Shown: positions 1 through 12,068 of the stretch, piece by piece
How the letters are laid out: the number at the start of each line of letters is the position of its first letter
How positions within the stretch are numbered: position 1 is the stretch's first letter
Program-made: the position numbers and the translations under genes
Notes under the pieces: model-generated
What the model was told of the DNA's origin: nothing
Seen by the model: only the letters and a program-made list of their open reading frames with translations
The model's database searches: none
Assembly (NCBI GenBank): GCA_023512255.1
Contig: JAILZY010000023.1
Location: forward strand, 1-43,473
Length of the DNA stretch: 43,473 nt
Source: a bacterium
GTDB lineage: Bacteria > SZUA-182 > DTGQ01
Reading direction: 5' to 3'

Positions 1-199
1 AACTTTCTTCTCTCTTTATTTTCTCTCCTCCCCTTTATATTTTCAACATTATTTTTTCAACATGGGGAACATCTGGGAGTGAATTATTTCCTTTGACATA
101 CTAACTAATTGTTTATATACTGATACTAATAGTGAAAAACATACTGAAGAGATTGCTCGGCTGTCCTACTTATCTGCTTAATGATTAGGATGTTAGGAT

Positions 200-268
200 A
201 TGAGCATGCTAGAGAGAATTACTATCAAGGATGATTTGATTACAAAAGCTCTTGATGAGTATTTGTGA
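200..268 (+). pseudogene. Possible remnant of a VapB-like antitoxin N-terminus (22 codons)
   Basis: A 22-codon ATG-initiated frame reads MSMLERITIKDDLITKALDE and two more residues before a stop. The pattern of a short beta strand followed by DDLITKAL resembles the first residues of ribbon-helix-helix antitoxins of the VapB/CopG kind, which typically run 60-90 residues. If the resemblance is real, only the DNA-binding start survives. It could equally be chance. The next gene begins 45 bases downstream on the same strand. No toxin gene is visible here. Confidence 0.2.
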
Positions 269-313
269 ACGGCGTTCAATCAACCAAGATCAGCTTACAA
301 TAGTAGGGAAGCG

Positions 314-652
314 ATGATGCTCTCAAAAGATACGGTTAAGACCATAGTCAAAAAGGTTACTCTCGAAGTAATCTATGAAGCCATAGAGGAGAGGACGGAA
401 GAGTTTAAACACCAATTGAATGACCGAACAGAAGAGCTCAAGAAAGATATAGCAGAGCTTCGAGATAAGCAGGAAACCGACTTTCGCTATCTCAACCAGC
501 GTATTGATAAGCTCGATCAGAAGCTCGATACTCATATTGGCCAAGTACGGCAGGAAATTGGTCTGGTTAGGCAAGAGCTAAGACAAGAGATCGGCCAATT
601 AAATCAGCGGCTCGATACTATCCTCCAAATTTTGGCATCAAGGAAAGAGTAG
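314..652 (+). CDS. Small coiled-coil protein of unknown function
   Basis: A 112-residue charged protein without a signal peptide or membrane segment. From about residue 25 to 108 it is almost continuous heptad repeat, rich in Glu, Gln, Lys and Leu. Near-repeats RQEIGLVRQELRQEIGQLNQ at residues 78-97 and NQRIDKLDQKL at 61-71 point to a long parallel coiled coil. The two ATGs at 314 and 317 are both possible; the second lies better placed behind an AGGGAA. No enzyme domain is recognisable. Small coiled-coil proteins of this kind often sit beside toxin-antitoxin or nuclease genes, but nothing downstream confirms that here. It is the first gene of the window and stands alone. Confidence 0.6.
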   Translation: MMLSKDTVKTIVKKVTLEVIYEAIEERTEEFKHQLNDRTEELKKDIAELRDKQETDFRYLNQRIDKLDQKLDTHIGQVRQEIGLVRQELRQEIGQLNQRLDTILQILASRKE

Positions 653-844
653 GCACCCCATTAGTATTGGGGTAATGGAACATAACCTGCTTTTCGTGCA
701 GGCTTTATGGAAGAACACAGCTAATTAATGTCTTTTTAAGATCTTCTGAAGGGCTTCTTGCGGCCACTTGCTCAATCTCTGCTCCTGTATAGGAGAGTTT
801 AAACTATTTTTGTATTAATTCATCAAAACTGACAAGTAGCTAGG

Positions 845-918
845 TGGCGGTGCAGGGATTTGAACCCCGGACACTGCGGATATGAGCCGCATGCTCTGAC
901 CAACTGAGCTACACCGCC
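845..918 (-). tRNA. tRNA-Met (anticodon CAU)
   Basis: On the minus strand a complete cloverleaf is visible. The acceptor stem GGCGGTG pairs with CACCGCC, the D arm carries AGCTCAGTTGGTCAGAGC, the anticodon stem TGCGG/CCGCA encloses CTCATAT with anticodon CAU, and the T arm contains GGTTCAAATCC. The discriminator base is A. The next bases are CCT, so the CCA end is not encoded in full. The Watson-Crick first acceptor pair argues against initiator tRNA. Elongator Met is most likely; a lysidine-modified Ile2 tRNA with CAU cannot be excluded. A TATATA lies a short way upstream on the same strand. Confidence 0.9.
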
Positions 919-1190
919 ATTTTTGTTTGCTGCTTTTTATATACCCAAGAAGGCTGGCTATTTCCTTAAGGAAAAAGAATCACCCTCTTTAGGACTTGTC
1001 CTTTGAGTTTTTGGGCTCAACCAAACTGAGCATACTCACCTTCGATAATGTTTTGTCGGGCTTTGCTGCTCAGTTCAGACTTAGCTAAAGTGAGCGGACT
1101 CACCTCTTGGATCAAGACGAAACATCTTTATAATACAGAGATTTCGATTTCTTGTCAAGAGAAATTGCCTGAAAAATTTTTGCCGCGTAG
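919..1190. other. Non-coding gap between tRNA-Met and the murA promoter
   Basis: No credible gene. The stretch holds two related short segments, at about 1036-1051 (CTGAGCATACTCACCT) and 1091-1107 (AGTGAGCGGACTCACCT). The second is preceded by CTTAGCTAA, which resembles the ends of the repeat family described at 13391, 15770, 20827 and 21646. It may be a decayed copy. Confidence 0.3.
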
Positions 1191-1219
1191 TTGATTTTTG
1201 ATGATCGAAACGGTATTAT
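1191..1219 (+). promoter_or_regulatory. Predicted sigma70-type promoter for murA
   Basis: TTGATT at 1191-1196 and TATTAT at 1214-1219 are separated by exactly 17 bases. The -10 box matches the consensus in five of six positions and the -35 box in four. Transcription would start near 1226, leaving a leader of about 70 bases before murA. Confidence 0.5.
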
Positions 1220-1294
1220 GAGAGCTTATAGTGGGTCATAGAGATTGTTGCTCTTTATGCTTCTACCTTTGGTGTAAGAAAAGGGTTAAAAGAG

Positions 1295-3987
<2,693 letters not shown>

Positions 3988-4029
3988 AATCTATACAAGC
4001 CTCCAAAATGGGTGCTCTTCCTATTATCA

Positions 4030-4086
4030 CTCCCGAAAGTGAAAAAGAAAAAAAGAATTAATTTTTCACTTTCGGGAGGTTTTTTT
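4030..4086. terminator. Rho-independent terminator between convergent ahcY and the DUF711 gene
   Basis: Perfect 17-bp arms at 4030-4046 and 4062-4078 (CTCCCGAAAGTGAAAAA and its complement) with a 15-base loop. The second arm is followed within two bases by a run of T on the plus strand. The A-rich arms also allow it to act for the minus-strand DUF711 transcript. Confidence 0.85.
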
Positions 4087-4087
4087 A

Positions 4088-5446
4088 CTAATTTTTAAGA
4101 CTGGTTATCGGCGCCGGGATTCTGCCTCCTCTTTGGATGAAGTTACGGCTCGAAAATTTACTGACTTCCATAATGGGTGCCCTCCCTAACAAGCCTCCAA
4201 ACTCAGCCCATTCTCCAACTTTTTTCCCCCAGACCGGGATAATCCTGACCGCGGTAGTTTTATTATTTATAATCCCAATAGCGGCCTCATCAGCAATGAT
4301 GGCCGATATAGTTTCCGGGCTAGTATCTCCGGCAATAGCAATCATATCAAGCCCAACAGAGCATACACAGGTCATGGCCTCGAGTTTTTCTATATTGAGC
4401 GCACCCTTTTCAACCGCGGCTATTATCCCCTCATCCTCGCTGACCGGAATAAAAGCTCCACTCAATCCCCCTACGTGGGATGAGGCCATGATCCCTCCCT
4501 TTTTGACCGCATCGTTCAAGAGGGCTAAGGCGGCTGTTGATCCTGGGGCCCCAAAGCTTTCAAGCCCCATCTCCTCAAGTATTCGGGCAACGCTGTCACC
4601 GATTGCCGGTGTTGGAGCAAGTGAAACATCGACAATGCCAAATGGCACCCTTAGCCTTTTTGATGCTTCGTAGGCTACCAATTGTCCAAGCCTGGTTATC
4701 TTAAAAGCGACTTTTTTGACACATTCAGCTACGGTGTCAAAATTAGCATCCTTTACCTTTTCAAGAGCGGCCTTGACTGCACCAGGGCCGCTTATGCCGA
4801 TGTTTATTGAGCATTCAGCCTCTCCAGGCCCATGAAATGCTCCGGCCATAAAAGGGTTATCTTCCACAGCGTTAGTTAATACCATAAGCTTTGCGCATCC
4901 AAGGCTGTCCTTCTCCCTGGTGAGAAATGCAGTCTCTTTAATAATTTCTCCCATATGTTTGACTGCATCCATATTAATTCCAGATTTTGTAGTCGCCAGA
5001 TTTACAGATGAGCAGACCCTTTCGGTAGTGGCCAGAGCCTCCGGTATTGAGGCCATAAGCCTCATGTCTCCCTTCGTAAAGCCCTTATGGACAAGAGCGG
5101 TAAAGCCGCCGATAAAATTGACCCCTACTGCTTGGGCCGCCTGATCGATAACCTGGGCAAAGGCTACATAATTTTCATCCCCTGATGGCTCAGCAACTAT
5201 AGAAATCGGAGTGACAGCGATCCTTTTGTTGATTATTGGGATTCCATATTCAATGGAGATCTCGTCGCCGACGCGAACAAGGTTTTTGGCACAGTAGGTG
5301 ATTTTATCGTAGATCTTCCTTCTGGCCACAGCTCCATCAGAATCAGCACAGTCCCTGAGCGAAATACCCAGGGTGATGGTTCTGATATCTAGCTTTTCAG
5401 ATTCGATCATTCGAATAGTCTCTGTTATCTCGCTTTGACTTATCAT
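4088..5446 (-). CDS. DUF711 / UPF0210 family protein (PFL-like fold)
   Basis: A 452-residue cytosolic protein of the UPF0210 (DUF711) family, full length. Recognisable stretches are the N-terminal [93 protein letters not shown] and [20 protein letters not shown]. As I recall, the family has a fold related to pyruvate formate-lyase and anaerobic ribonucleotide reductase. I see no obvious glycyl-radical site, and its biochemical role is not established. It lies downstream of an ACT-domain gene, a pairing conserved in many bacteria, so that ACT protein is probably its ligand-sensing partner. The ATG at 5446 has a GAGG six bases upstream. Confidence 0.85.
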   Translation of the reverse strand: MISQSEITETIRMIESEKLDIRTITLGISLRDCADSDGAVARRKIYDKITYCAKNLVRVGDEISIEYGIPIINKRIAVTPISIVAEPSGDENYVAFAQVIDQAAQAVGVNFIGGFTALVHKGFTKGDMRLMASIPEALATTERVCSSVNLATTKSGINMDAVKHMGEIIKETAFLTREKDSLGCAKLMVLTNAVEDNPFMAGAFHGPGEAECSINIGISGPGAVKAALEKVKDANFDTVAECVKKVAFKITRLGQLVAYEASKRLRVPFGIVDVSLAPTPAIGDSVARILEEMGLESFGAPGSTAALALLNDAVKKGGIMASSHVGGLSGAFIPVSEDEGIIAAVEKGALNIEKLEAMTCVCSVGLDMIAIAGDTSPETISAIIADEAAIGIINNKTTAVRIIPVWGKKVGEWAEFGGLLGRAPIMEVSKFSSRNFIQRGGRIPAPITSLKN

Positions 5447-5527
5447 TGTTTGCCTCTGATTCCAGCTCCCTGAAGAATTATCATTAGTGGTTAGTTATCT
5501 GATAAAACGCCTTCTTTTTTTCACTTT

Positions 5528-5797
5528 TTATATCTGGTGCATAGCCTTAAATACCTCTTCACGCTGTATCTTGATCTGCACCCCTATAGTTTCCCCTTTT
5601 TCTTCTAATCTCCGGTGTAGCTCAGAAAAAGAGATGCTCATGTTCGAAAGATCAACCAGCATAATCATGGTAAAATAATCCTGAAGTATAGTTTGACTGA
5701 TATCCAGGATATTTACCATATTTTCTGCTAGCACAGTGCTTACCTGAGCGATAATTCCTACCTTGTCTTTACCGATTACAGTAACAATTGCTTTCAT
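5528..5797 (-). CDS. ACT domain protein (UPF0237 type), partner of the DUF711 protein
   Basis: An 89-residue protein consisting of one ACT domain: MKAIVTVIGKDKVGIIAQVS, then a helix and NILDISQTILQDYFTMIMLV, then a second helix and a C-terminal strand ending GVQIKIQREEVF. ACT domains bind small ligands, usually amino acids, at a beta-sheet dimer interface. The GKDKVGI loop with its conserved Gly is intact. The protein has no catalytic domain, so a regulatory role is inferred. The gene lies 81 bases upstream of the DUF711 gene on the same strand and 86 bases downstream of the shikimate-kinase-like gene. The ATG at 5797 is preceded by GAGG at a slightly long distance. Confidence 0.85.
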   Translation of the reverse strand: MKAIVTVIGKDKVGIIAQVSTVLAENMVNILDISQTILQDYFTMIMLVDLSNMSISFSELHRRLEEKGETIGVQIKIQREEVFKAMHQI

Positions 5798-5883
5798 ATC
5801 ATCTTGTTCCTCATCTTATTCCTCATATTTTAGTATATGTTAGTAATTTTTCTTATTTGATCCTACTTGCTCAAACTTATATT

Positions 5884-6396
5884 TCACTTAAGTCTAGTAA
5901 GGATCACCTTGATGACCTCTTCATGCCCTAAGCCTGTGCAGTCAACCGTAGTGTCTGCATACTGCTCATAGAGTGGCATTCTTTCTCGGTAGAGTTCAAT
6001 GAAGGTTTGGGAGGATTTTTTGACCACACCACGGGTTAGGAGATTGGATAATCGTTTTTCTAAAATATGAACGGGCAAAAAAAGATGCAGGACCACGCCC
6101 TGAGACCGAAGATGCCTCATGGCAAGATCGCTATAGATGACGCTTCCCCCCGTAGCAATAACCAATCCTTTCCCAGCTATAGAGATGACATAGCGCTCTT
6201 CAAGCTCGCAAAACCTTTTCAAACCCTCCTGGTCAATAATCTCTTGGAGGCTCCTTCCTTCCTTTGATTGGATATAGACATCGGTGTCGAGAAAATCCCG
6301 TGACAGGACCTTTGCCAGAATCACCCCAATGGTACTTTTGCCAACCCCGGGCATTCCAATGAGAACTATATTGCGATCTTTTTGAAAATCGATCAT
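5884..6396 (-). CDS. Shikimate kinase family protein with altered substrate-site residues
   Basis: A P-loop small-molecule kinase of 170 residues, the size of AroK/AroL. Walker A is GMPGVGKST at residues 14-22, the DTD motif that holds shikimate and Mg in AroK is at 37-39, and the RMPLY lid motif is at 139-143. Two substrate-site motifs are changed. The FR of FRxxE is FC (residues 62-63), removing the arginine that binds the shikimate carboxylate. The GGG motif is GGS (83-85). I know of related shikimate-kinase-like proteins in deltaproteobacteria with the same changes, so a different substrate is possible. The ATG at 6396 is chosen over a TTG at 6420 because GAGG stands nine bases before it. 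It is the first gene of the minus-strand group with the ACT and DUF711 genes. Confidence 0.75.
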   Translation of the reverse strand: MIDFQKDRNIVLIGMPGVGKSTIGVILAKVLSRDFLDTDVYIQSKEGRSLQEIIDQEGLKRFCELEERYVISIAGKGLVIATGGSVIYSDLAMRHLRSQGVVLHLFLPVHILEKRLSNLLTRGVVKKSSQTFIELYRERMPLYEQYADTTVDCTGLGHEEVIKVILTRLK

Positions 6397-6616
6397 GGTC
6401 TTATTCCTCAAGTCCCTCAAGGCTTTTTGCCTAGCGCTTCTGTTGTTAAGCCGCCTTAAAGTTGTCAGGAAATTAAGAGCCTTTTACTTGTGAGCAGTAT
6501 ATCTTAAATCATGATTGAAATCCATGATAAAGATCTTTCTTTAAGAGATCTTACCTTTTGTCCTTCTTATGTGCTTAATTCTCTTTATTGTGCCTGTCCT
6601 TGCTCAAGCTATTTTC

Positions 6617-6645
6617 TTGCATTTTCGAGCTGACGACACTATAAT
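6617..6645 (+). promoter_or_regulatory. Predicted promoter of the pssA-leu-asd operon
   Basis: A perfect TATAAT at 6640-6645 is preceded, after a 17-base spacer, by TTGCAT at 6617-6622. Transcription would start near 6652, about 90 bases before pssA. No T-box, leader peptide or attenuator is evident in that short leader. Confidence 0.55.
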
Positions 6646-6742
6646 AAAATTTAACCTTTTAAGAAGATTGTAAGGATGAATTGATCACTTCTTCCTCACT
6701 CATGGGAAATGTCCATGAGTGGAGACAAGGAGGGGCTTTCCC

Positions 6743-7504
6743 ATGAAGAGAGGTATTTATATCCTGCCCAATTTATTTACGCTGGGTAACATGCTGTGCG
6801 GATTTTATTCTATTATTTCTACCATCAATGGTCAATTTCAGTCTGCGGCGGTGGCTATTTTTGTGGCTGGGCTTTTCGATGGGCTGGATGGGAGAGTGGC
6901 TCGGCTTACGGGAACGTGCAGTCGGTTTGGCGTGGAGTTTGACTCTCTGGCTGATTTACTCTCCTTTGGTATGGCGCCGGCGCTTTTAATTTATATTTGG
7001 GCACTTCGGCCCTATCAGCGGATAGGATGGCTGGCTGTTTTTTTGTTTGTTATCTGCGGAGCTTTGCGTCTGGCTCGCTTTAATGTGCAGGTGTATTCTT
7101 CCGAAAGCAAGCATTTTACGGGGCTTCCTATTCCGGCTGCGGCCATCACCATAGCCTCTTTTGTTCTGCTGCATCAGTTTCTCTTTGGAGAGGAAGGCAA
7201 CAAACCGATTTTGATTGCTGCTTTGGCTTATCTTTTGGCCTTTTTGATGGTGAGCAACATCAAATATCGCAGTTTCAAGCAATTTAAACTACGGGAGCGA
7301 AAACCTTTCAATCTGCTGGTCTTGATCGCCCTGCTACTGCTGGTGATTTTGGCTCAACCTCAGGTGATGATTTTTATTATGATCTCTGGGTACGTCCTTT
7401 CTGGAATCGTTGAAAAAGTCTTTCGGCACGGTTATGAGCCCTCCGGGGAAAAGAGCAAGCATTTTGTCAGCCTGCCTAACTTTCATAGAAGGAGAAAAGG
7501 ATGA
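6743..7504 (+). CDS. pssA: CDP-diacylglycerol--serine O-phosphatidyltransferase
   Basis: An integral membrane enzyme that makes phosphatidylserine from CDP-diacylglycerol and serine, the route to phosphatidylethanolamine. The 253-residue protein carries the CDP-alcohol phosphotransferase signature DG-x2-AR-x8-G-x3-D-x3-[10 protein letters not shown], then a Gly, then DSLAD. Several hydrophobic membrane segments follow. The basic C-terminal tail is typical of the short bacterial class. The frame is open to a GTG at 6719, but the ATG at 6743 sits seven bases after AAGGAGGGG and is the better start. It overlaps leuA by four bases (ATGA). The phosphatidylserine decarboxylase gene often found beside it is absent. 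The pssA-leuA junction is common in deltaproteobacteria. Confidence 0.93.
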   Translation: MKRGIYILPNLFTLGNMLCGFYSIISTINGQFQSAAVAIFVAGLFDGLDGRVARLTGTCSRFGVEFDSLADLLSFGMAPALLIYIWALRPYQRIGWLAVFLFVICGALRLARFNVQVYSSESKHFTGLPIPAAAITIASFVLLHQFLFGEEGNKPILIAALAYLLAFLMVSNIKYRSFKQFKLRERKPFNLLVLIALLLLVILAQPQVMIFIMISGYVLSGIVEKVFRHGYEPSGEKSKHFVSLPNFHRRRKG

Positions 7505-9051
7505 ATCAGGTTATAATCTTTGATACTACCCTACGGGATGGAGAACAATCTCCTGGTGCCAGTCTCAATCATGAGGAAAAGCTGATTATTGCCGAGCAAC
7601 TGGCCCGGCTTCAGGTTGATGTGATCGAAGCTGGCTTTCCTATAGCCTCGGATGGTGATTTTAGGGCGGTGAGGGAAATTGCTCAGAAGGTCTGCGGCCC
7701 GACAATAGCGGCTTTGGCTAGGGCTATCCAGAAGGACATTGACCGGGCTTGGGAAGCGATTCAGGCTGCCCAAAAGCCGCGTATTCATACCTTTATCGCC
7801 ACCTCGGATATCCATCTACAATATAAGCTTAAGAAAAGTCGGCAGGAGGTTTTGCAGCAGGCGGTAGAGGCCGTGCGCTACGCCCGAAAGTACGTGAGTG
7901 ATGTTGAGTTTTCCGCCGAGGATGCCTTCCGCTCGAATCGAGACTATCTGTGTCAGGTGGTTAGCGAAGTCATTAAAGCCGGGGCCACGACGGTCAATAT
8001 TCCCGATACGGTGGGTTATGCCATACCTTCAGAGTTTGGAAATCTGATCGCTTACCTTTTTGAGCATGTGCCCAATATCGCCGATGCGGTCATAAGTGTT
8101 CATTGCCATAATGATCTTGGCTTGGCGGTGGCCAATTCTCTGGCTGCGGTCCAGAATGGGGCCAGGCAGGTCGAGTGTACCATAAACGGGCTAGGTGAGC
8201 GGGCCGGCAATGCCGCACTTGAAGAGGTGGTTATGGCTTTGGCTACCCGCCGGGCCCTGTTTGGAGTTACCACCGGGATCAAAACCGAAGAGATCATGAA
8301 AACCAGCCGTCTCGTCAGCCACCTTACCGGCATGATTGTTCAGAAGAATAAAGCTATTGTTGGTGAAAACGCCTTTGCTCATGAGTCGGGCATCCATCAG
8401 GATGGATTTTTGAAGGAAAAATCCACCTACGAAATCATGACCCCTGAGTCAATCGGCCTCAAGGAAAGCAAGCTTGTCCTGGGCAAGCACTCTGGCAGGC
8501 ATGCCTTCTCTGAGAGGCTGAAAGAGCTGGGATATAACTTGGCTCCTGAGGAGCTTGAGAAGGTTTTTATTAAGTTTAAGGACCTAGCTGACAAGAAAAA
8601 GGAAATATTTGATGAGGACCTGCGGCTTTTGGTTGAGGAAGGGCTTCAGCAGATTCCTGAAACCTACACCCTTGAATATATCCAGATCAGCAGCGGGGAT
8701 AAAACCATTCCCACCTCTACGGTAGGGCTTCGCCGGGCAGATGGTGAGGTCTTCCTTGAGGCTTCCTATGGAGACGGTCCGGTTGATGCTACCTATAAAT
8801 GTATTGATCAGATTACCGGCATGTCGGGAAAATTGCTGAGTTATTCCATTCAATCAGCCACGGTAGGCAAGGATGCTCTGGGTAATGTGTATATTCAGGT
8901 CCAGTTTGACGACCAGATTATTACTGGTCGAAGTTCCTCATCGGATATTATTATTGCTAGTGCTAATGCCTACTTGAATGCTATCAACAAGGCTCTTTAC
9001 ATAAACGGTCGAGAAAAAAAGAAAGAGAAGGATGAAGTATTATGCCAATGA
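7501..9051 (+). CDS. leuA: 2-isopropylmalate synthase
   Basis: Condenses acetyl-CoA with 2-oxoisovalerate, the entry step of leucine synthesis. The 516-residue length fits the bacterial type I enzyme: an N-terminal TIM barrel with [15 protein letters not shown] at residues 8-22 and the metal-binding [13 protein letters not shown], a linker with HESGIHQDG, and a C-terminal LeuA dimer domain from about residue 390, where leucine feedback inhibition usually acts. The close relatives homocitrate synthase and citramalate synthase are less likely because leuC, leuD and leuB follow directly. The start ATG overlaps the pssA stop and has AGGAG upstream, so translation is probably coupled. Confidence 0.96.
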   Translation: MNQVIIFDTTLRDGEQSPGASLNHEEKLIIAEQLARLQVDVIEAGFPIASDGDFRAVREIAQKVCGPTIAALARAIQKDIDRAWEAIQAAQKPRIHTFIATSDIHLQYKLKKSRQEVLQQAVEAVRYARKYVSDVEFSAEDAFRSNRDYLCQVVSEVIKAGATTVNIPDTVGYAIPSEFGNLIAYLFEHVPNIADAVISVHCHNDLGLAVANSLAAVQNGARQVECTINGLGERAGNAALEEVVMALATRRALFGVTTGIKTEEIMKTSRLVSHLTGMIVQKNKAIVGENAFAHESGIHQDGFLKEKSTYEIMTPESIGLKESKLVLGKHSGRHAFSERLKELGYNLAPEELEKVFIKFKDLADKKKEIFDEDLRLLVEEGLQQIPETYTLEYIQISSGDKTIPTSTVGLRRADGEVFLEASYGDGPVDATYKCIDQITGMSGKLLSYSIQSATVGKDALGNVYIQVQFDDQIITGRSSSSDIIIASANAYLNAINKALYINGREKKKEKDEVLCQ

Positions 9052-10310
9052 CCATCACCGAAAAGATTCTGGCTGCTCACGCTGGACGGGATCAGGTTGT
9101 GCCAGGCGAATTTATCGAAGCCAGGGTTGATATTGCTCTGGGAAATGATGTTACTGCCCCGATTGCCATCAGAGAGTTTGAATCATTCGGAGCCAGGGAG
9201 GTCTTTGACCGAAACCGTCTAGTTCTGGTTCCTGATCACTACGCCCCTAATAAAGATATAAAGTCTGCCGAGCAGTGTAAGATCATGCGGGATTTTGCCC
9301 GCAGGCAAGCGATCACCAATTACTTTGAAGTCGGTCAGATGGGGGTTGAACATGCTCTTTTGCCGGAGCAGGGGCTGGTTCTGCCAGGGGATCTAATCAT
9401 CGGGGCCGACTCCCATACCTGCACCTATGGAGCCCTGGGAGCTTTCTCTACCGGAGTGGGCAGCACAGATTTGGCAGCAGTCATGATTACTGGCAAGATC
9501 TGGCTCAGGGTGCCAGAGTCGATTAAAATTATCTTTGACGGCCCGCTCAATCCCTGGGTATGCGGCAAGGATCTTATCCTGTATACTATCGGTCAGATTA
9601 CAGTTGATGGTGCCCTCTATATGGCTATGGAATTTGACGGATCAACCATCCGCGGCCTTGATATAGATAGCCGCTTCAGTATCTGCAATATGGCTATTGA
9701 GGCTGGAGCCAAGAGTGGGATCATCGCCCCGGATGAGATCACGCTTCAGTATGTTCGGGAGAGAGCCCGCCGCGATTTTTCTATTTTTACCAGTGATCCT
9801 GAGGCTAACTACTGCCGAACCTTGCATTTTTGGGCTGAGGAGATTCAGCCCCAGGTAGCTCTGCCACCTCTTCCCGAAAACAGCCGGCCTGTTGATCAAA
9901 TTGGAGACATTCCGATTGATCAGGTGGTCATCGGCTCCTGCACCAATGGTCGAATTTCGGACCTTCGCCAGGCCGCGCAAATCCTCAAAGGGCATAAGGT
10001 CAATCCCAATGTCCGCCTGATAATTATTCCGGCTACTCAGAGCATTTACCGGCAGGCCATGAAAGAGGGCCTCCTCGATATCTTCCTTGAGGCCGGAGCA
10101 GCGGTCAGTACACCGACCTGCGGCCCGTGTCTGGGAGGCTATATGGGGGTTTTGGCTGCTGGAGAGCGGGCCTTGGCCACGACAAATCGTAATTTCATTG
10201 GCCGGATGGGGCATCTTCAGAGTGAAGTTTATCTATCAAATCCGGCGGTAGCTGCTGCTTCGGCTATCACTGGCAAGATCAGCCACCCAAGGGAAGTTGT
10301 CTCTGACTAA
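9042..10310 (+). CDS. leuC: 3-isopropylmalate dehydratase, large subunit
   Basis: With LeuD, isomerises 2-isopropylmalate to 3-isopropylmalate through a [4Fe-4S] cluster. The 422-residue protein is the short, archaeal-like LeuC/HacA type. The cluster cysteines are in GSCTNGR and in [27 protein letters not shown] carries the substrate-site His and Ser/Thr residues. The start overlaps leuA by ten bases, with AGAAGGA upstream; an alternative ATG is two codons in. A homoaconitase role is possible for this subfamily, but the setting with leuA, leuD and leuB argues for leucine synthesis. Confidence 0.95.
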   Translation: MPMTITEKILAAHAGRDQVVPGEFIEARVDIALGNDVTAPIAIREFESFGAREVFDRNRLVLVPDHYAPNKDIKSAEQCKIMRDFARRQAITNYFEVGQMGVEHALLPEQGLVLPGDLIIGADSHTCTYGALGAFSTGVGSTDLAAVMITGKIWLRVPESIKIIFDGPLNPWVCGKDLILYTIGQITVDGALYMAMEFDGSTIRGLDIDSRFSICNMAIEAGAKSGIIAPDEITLQYVRERARRDFSIFTSDPEANYCRTLHFWAEEIQPQVALPPLPENSRPVDQIGDIPIDQVVIGSCTNGRISDLRQAAQILKGHKVNPNVRLIIIPATQSIYRQAMKEGLLDIFLEAGAAVSTPTCGPCLGGYMGVLAAGERALATTNRNFIGRMGHLQSEVYLSNPAVAAASAITGKISHPREVVSD

Positions 10311-10346
10311 ATCAAAATAAGGCGTTCTAATCAAAATAAGGCGTTC
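10311..10346 (+). repeat. Short tandem duplication in the leuC-leuD gap
   Basis: ATCAAAATAAGGCGTTC occurs at 10311-10327 and again at 10330-10346, starting directly after the leuC stop codon. The 106-base gap between leuC and leuD is unusually wide, and this duplication accounts for part of it. Confidence 0.8.
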
Positions 10347-10416
10347 GATAAGGGATATAAATAGGAAATTATAATACAGAGTCTCTACAAGAATATAGCT
10401 AGGAAAGTAAGGAATC

Positions 10417-10932
10417 ATGAAGAGAATTTTGGGTAAGGCATGGAAATATCGTGACAATATTAACACCGATGAGATTATTCCGGCAAAGTATCTGAATACC
10501 TCAGACCCCAAAGAGCTAGCTCAACACTGTATGGCGGGAATTGATGAGGATTTTGTCCGCAAGATTTCTTCCGGCGATCTGATTGTGGCTGGAGAAAACT
10601 TTGGCTGTGGATCATCTAGGGAGCATGCTCCCTGGGCCATCAAGGAGGCAGGAATATCTTGTGTGATCGCTAAAACCTTTGCCAGGATCTTTTTCCGAAA
10701 CGCCATCAATATCGGTCTGCCGATTGTCGAGTGCCGACAGGCGGCTGAAGAGATCCAGCCAGGGGATACGATTGAAGTGGATGTGGATGCTGGAAAAATT
10801 ATCAATCACAGCCAGGGAAAAGAGTATAAGATCGCGGCCTACCCCCCGTTCATGCAAAGATTGATTGCTGCCGGCGGGCTGCTCAATTATATCAAAGCAA
10901 GCCAAACGAGTTGTGAAAATAAAATTTCTTAG
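10417..10932 (+). CDS. leuD: 3-isopropylmalate dehydratase, small subunit
   Basis: The swivelling-domain partner of LeuC. The 171-residue protein fits the short LeuD type that goes with the short LeuC. It shows [13 protein letters not shown] at residues 13-25, the substrate-loop signature [17 protein letters not shown] at about 55-71, and [15 protein letters not shown]. The ATG at 10417 is preceded by AAGGA at a short distance. Its stop is about 30 bases before leuB. Confidence 0.95.
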   Translation: MKRILGKAWKYRDNINTDEIIPAKYLNTSDPKELAQHCMAGIDEDFVRKISSGDLIVAGENFGCGSSREHAPWAIKEAGISCVIAKTFARIFFRNAINIGLPIVECRQAAEEIQPGDTIEVDVDAGKIINHSQGKEYKIAAYPPFMQRLIAAGGLLNYIKASQTSCENKIS

Positions 10933-10963
10933 TACACACAGAGAGAGAGGCAAAAGAGATAGT

Positions 10964-12043
10964 ATGGCTCATAAAAAAATTGCTGTTATTCCGGGTGATG
11001 GAATTGGCCCGGAAGTGATAAGGGAAGGTTTGAAGGTTTTAGATGCGGTTTCCAAAGTATCTGATTTTTCATATGAAAAGGTGGATTATGACTTCAGTGG
11101 AGAGCGCTATCTGCGTACGGGAGAGCTTATCCCTGATTCGGCCATTTCTGAATTGCGGCAGATGGATGCCATATACCTTGGTGCGGTTGGTCATCCGGGA
11201 GTCAAAACTGGGGTCCTGGAAAAGGAAGTCTTGCTGCGACTTCGGTTTGAACTCGACCTCTATATTAATCTTAGGCCAATAAAACTTTACCCTGGAGTGC
11301 AAACCCCGCTCCGAGATAAAGGGCCAAAAGATATTGATTTTGTGGTGGTTAGAGAAAATACCGAAGGCTTATATATCGGCGTTGGAGGATTCTTCAAAAA
11401 AGGAACCCCAGATGAGATAGCTACCCAGGAGATGATCAATACTCGCAAAGGGGTAGAGCGCTGTATCCGGTATGCTTTCGACTACACCAGGGCTAGAAAT
11501 CAGAAGAAGAAGCTGACCTTGTGCGACAAATCGAATGTTTTGACCTATGCCCATGATCTCTGGCAGCGGGTTTTCAAGGAAGTGGGAGCTGAATATCCAG
11601 ATATTCAAAAGGATCATGCCCATGTCGATGCTACTTGTATGTGGATGGTGAAAAATCCTGAATGGTTTGATGTTATTGTAACTTGCAATATGTTTGGTGA
11701 TATTATCACTGACCTTGGAGCGGCGATTCAAGGCGGGATGGGCATTGCCGCCTCGGGGAATATTAATCCGACCGGAGTATCCATGTTTGAGCCTATCCAC
11801 GGATCGGCGCCTAAATACGCTGGGAAGAATGTCATCAATCCTCTGGCCACAATTTGTGCTGGACAGATGATGCTGGATTTTCTGGGAGAAAAGCAAGCCT
11901 CAGCGCTGCTAGAGAAAGCCATCGCCGATGCTCTGGCTAGCGGTAGACTTAAGGATTTATCAGCTAACAGCGGAGTCAGCACCACTGAGGTAGGGGACAT
12001 GATTGTTGATTATGTCTTTCGGGCTGCTGGCTCGAAATCTTGA
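10964..12043 (+). CDS. leuB: 3-isopropylmalate dehydrogenase
   Basis: NAD-dependent oxidative decarboxylation of 3-isopropylmalate to 2-oxoisocaproate. The 359-residue beta-decarboxylating dehydrogenase begins [15 protein letters not shown] and has the metal-binding region [20 protein letters not shown] and a C-terminal [15 protein letters not shown]. The substrate loop reads [10 protein letters not shown] followed by [10 protein letters not shown], closer to the actinobacterial-type LeuB (REGTEGPY) than to the RELTGGIYFG of enterobacterial enzymes, and partly like isocitrate or homoisocitrate dehydrogenases. The frame is open back to a TTG at 10865, but the ATG at 10964 begins the conserved fold and follows leuD. 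Operon position supports LeuB. Confidence 0.9.
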   Translation: MAHKKIAVIPGDGIGPEVIREGLKVLDAVSKVSDFSYEKVDYDFSGERYLRTGELIPDSAISELRQMDAIYLGAVGHPGVKTGVLEKEVLLRLRFELDLYINLRPIKLYPGVQTPLRDKGPKDIDFVVVRENTEGLYIGVGGFFKKGTPDEIATQEMINTRKGVERCIRYAFDYTRARNQKKKLTLCDKSNVLTYAHDLWQRVFKEVGAEYPDIQKDHAHVDATCMWMVKNPEWFDVIVTCNMFGDIITDLGAAIQGGMGIAASGNINPTGVSMFEPIHGSAPKYAGKNVINPLATICAGQMMLDFLGEKQASALLEKAIADALASGRLKDLSANSGVSTTEVGDMIVDYVFRAAGSKS

Positions 12044-12068
12044 TTTCGGAAAGGATGCATGAGAGACT

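Noticed and set aside
4137-4673. 178-codon plus-strand frame within the DUF711 region
   Set aside because: It is antisense to a well-supported full-length family protein and has no recognisable domain.
6646-6742. Possible T-box or leucine leader peptide for the leu operon
   Set aside because: The leader is under 100 bases, with no T-box sequence, no run of Leu codons and no terminator hairpin.
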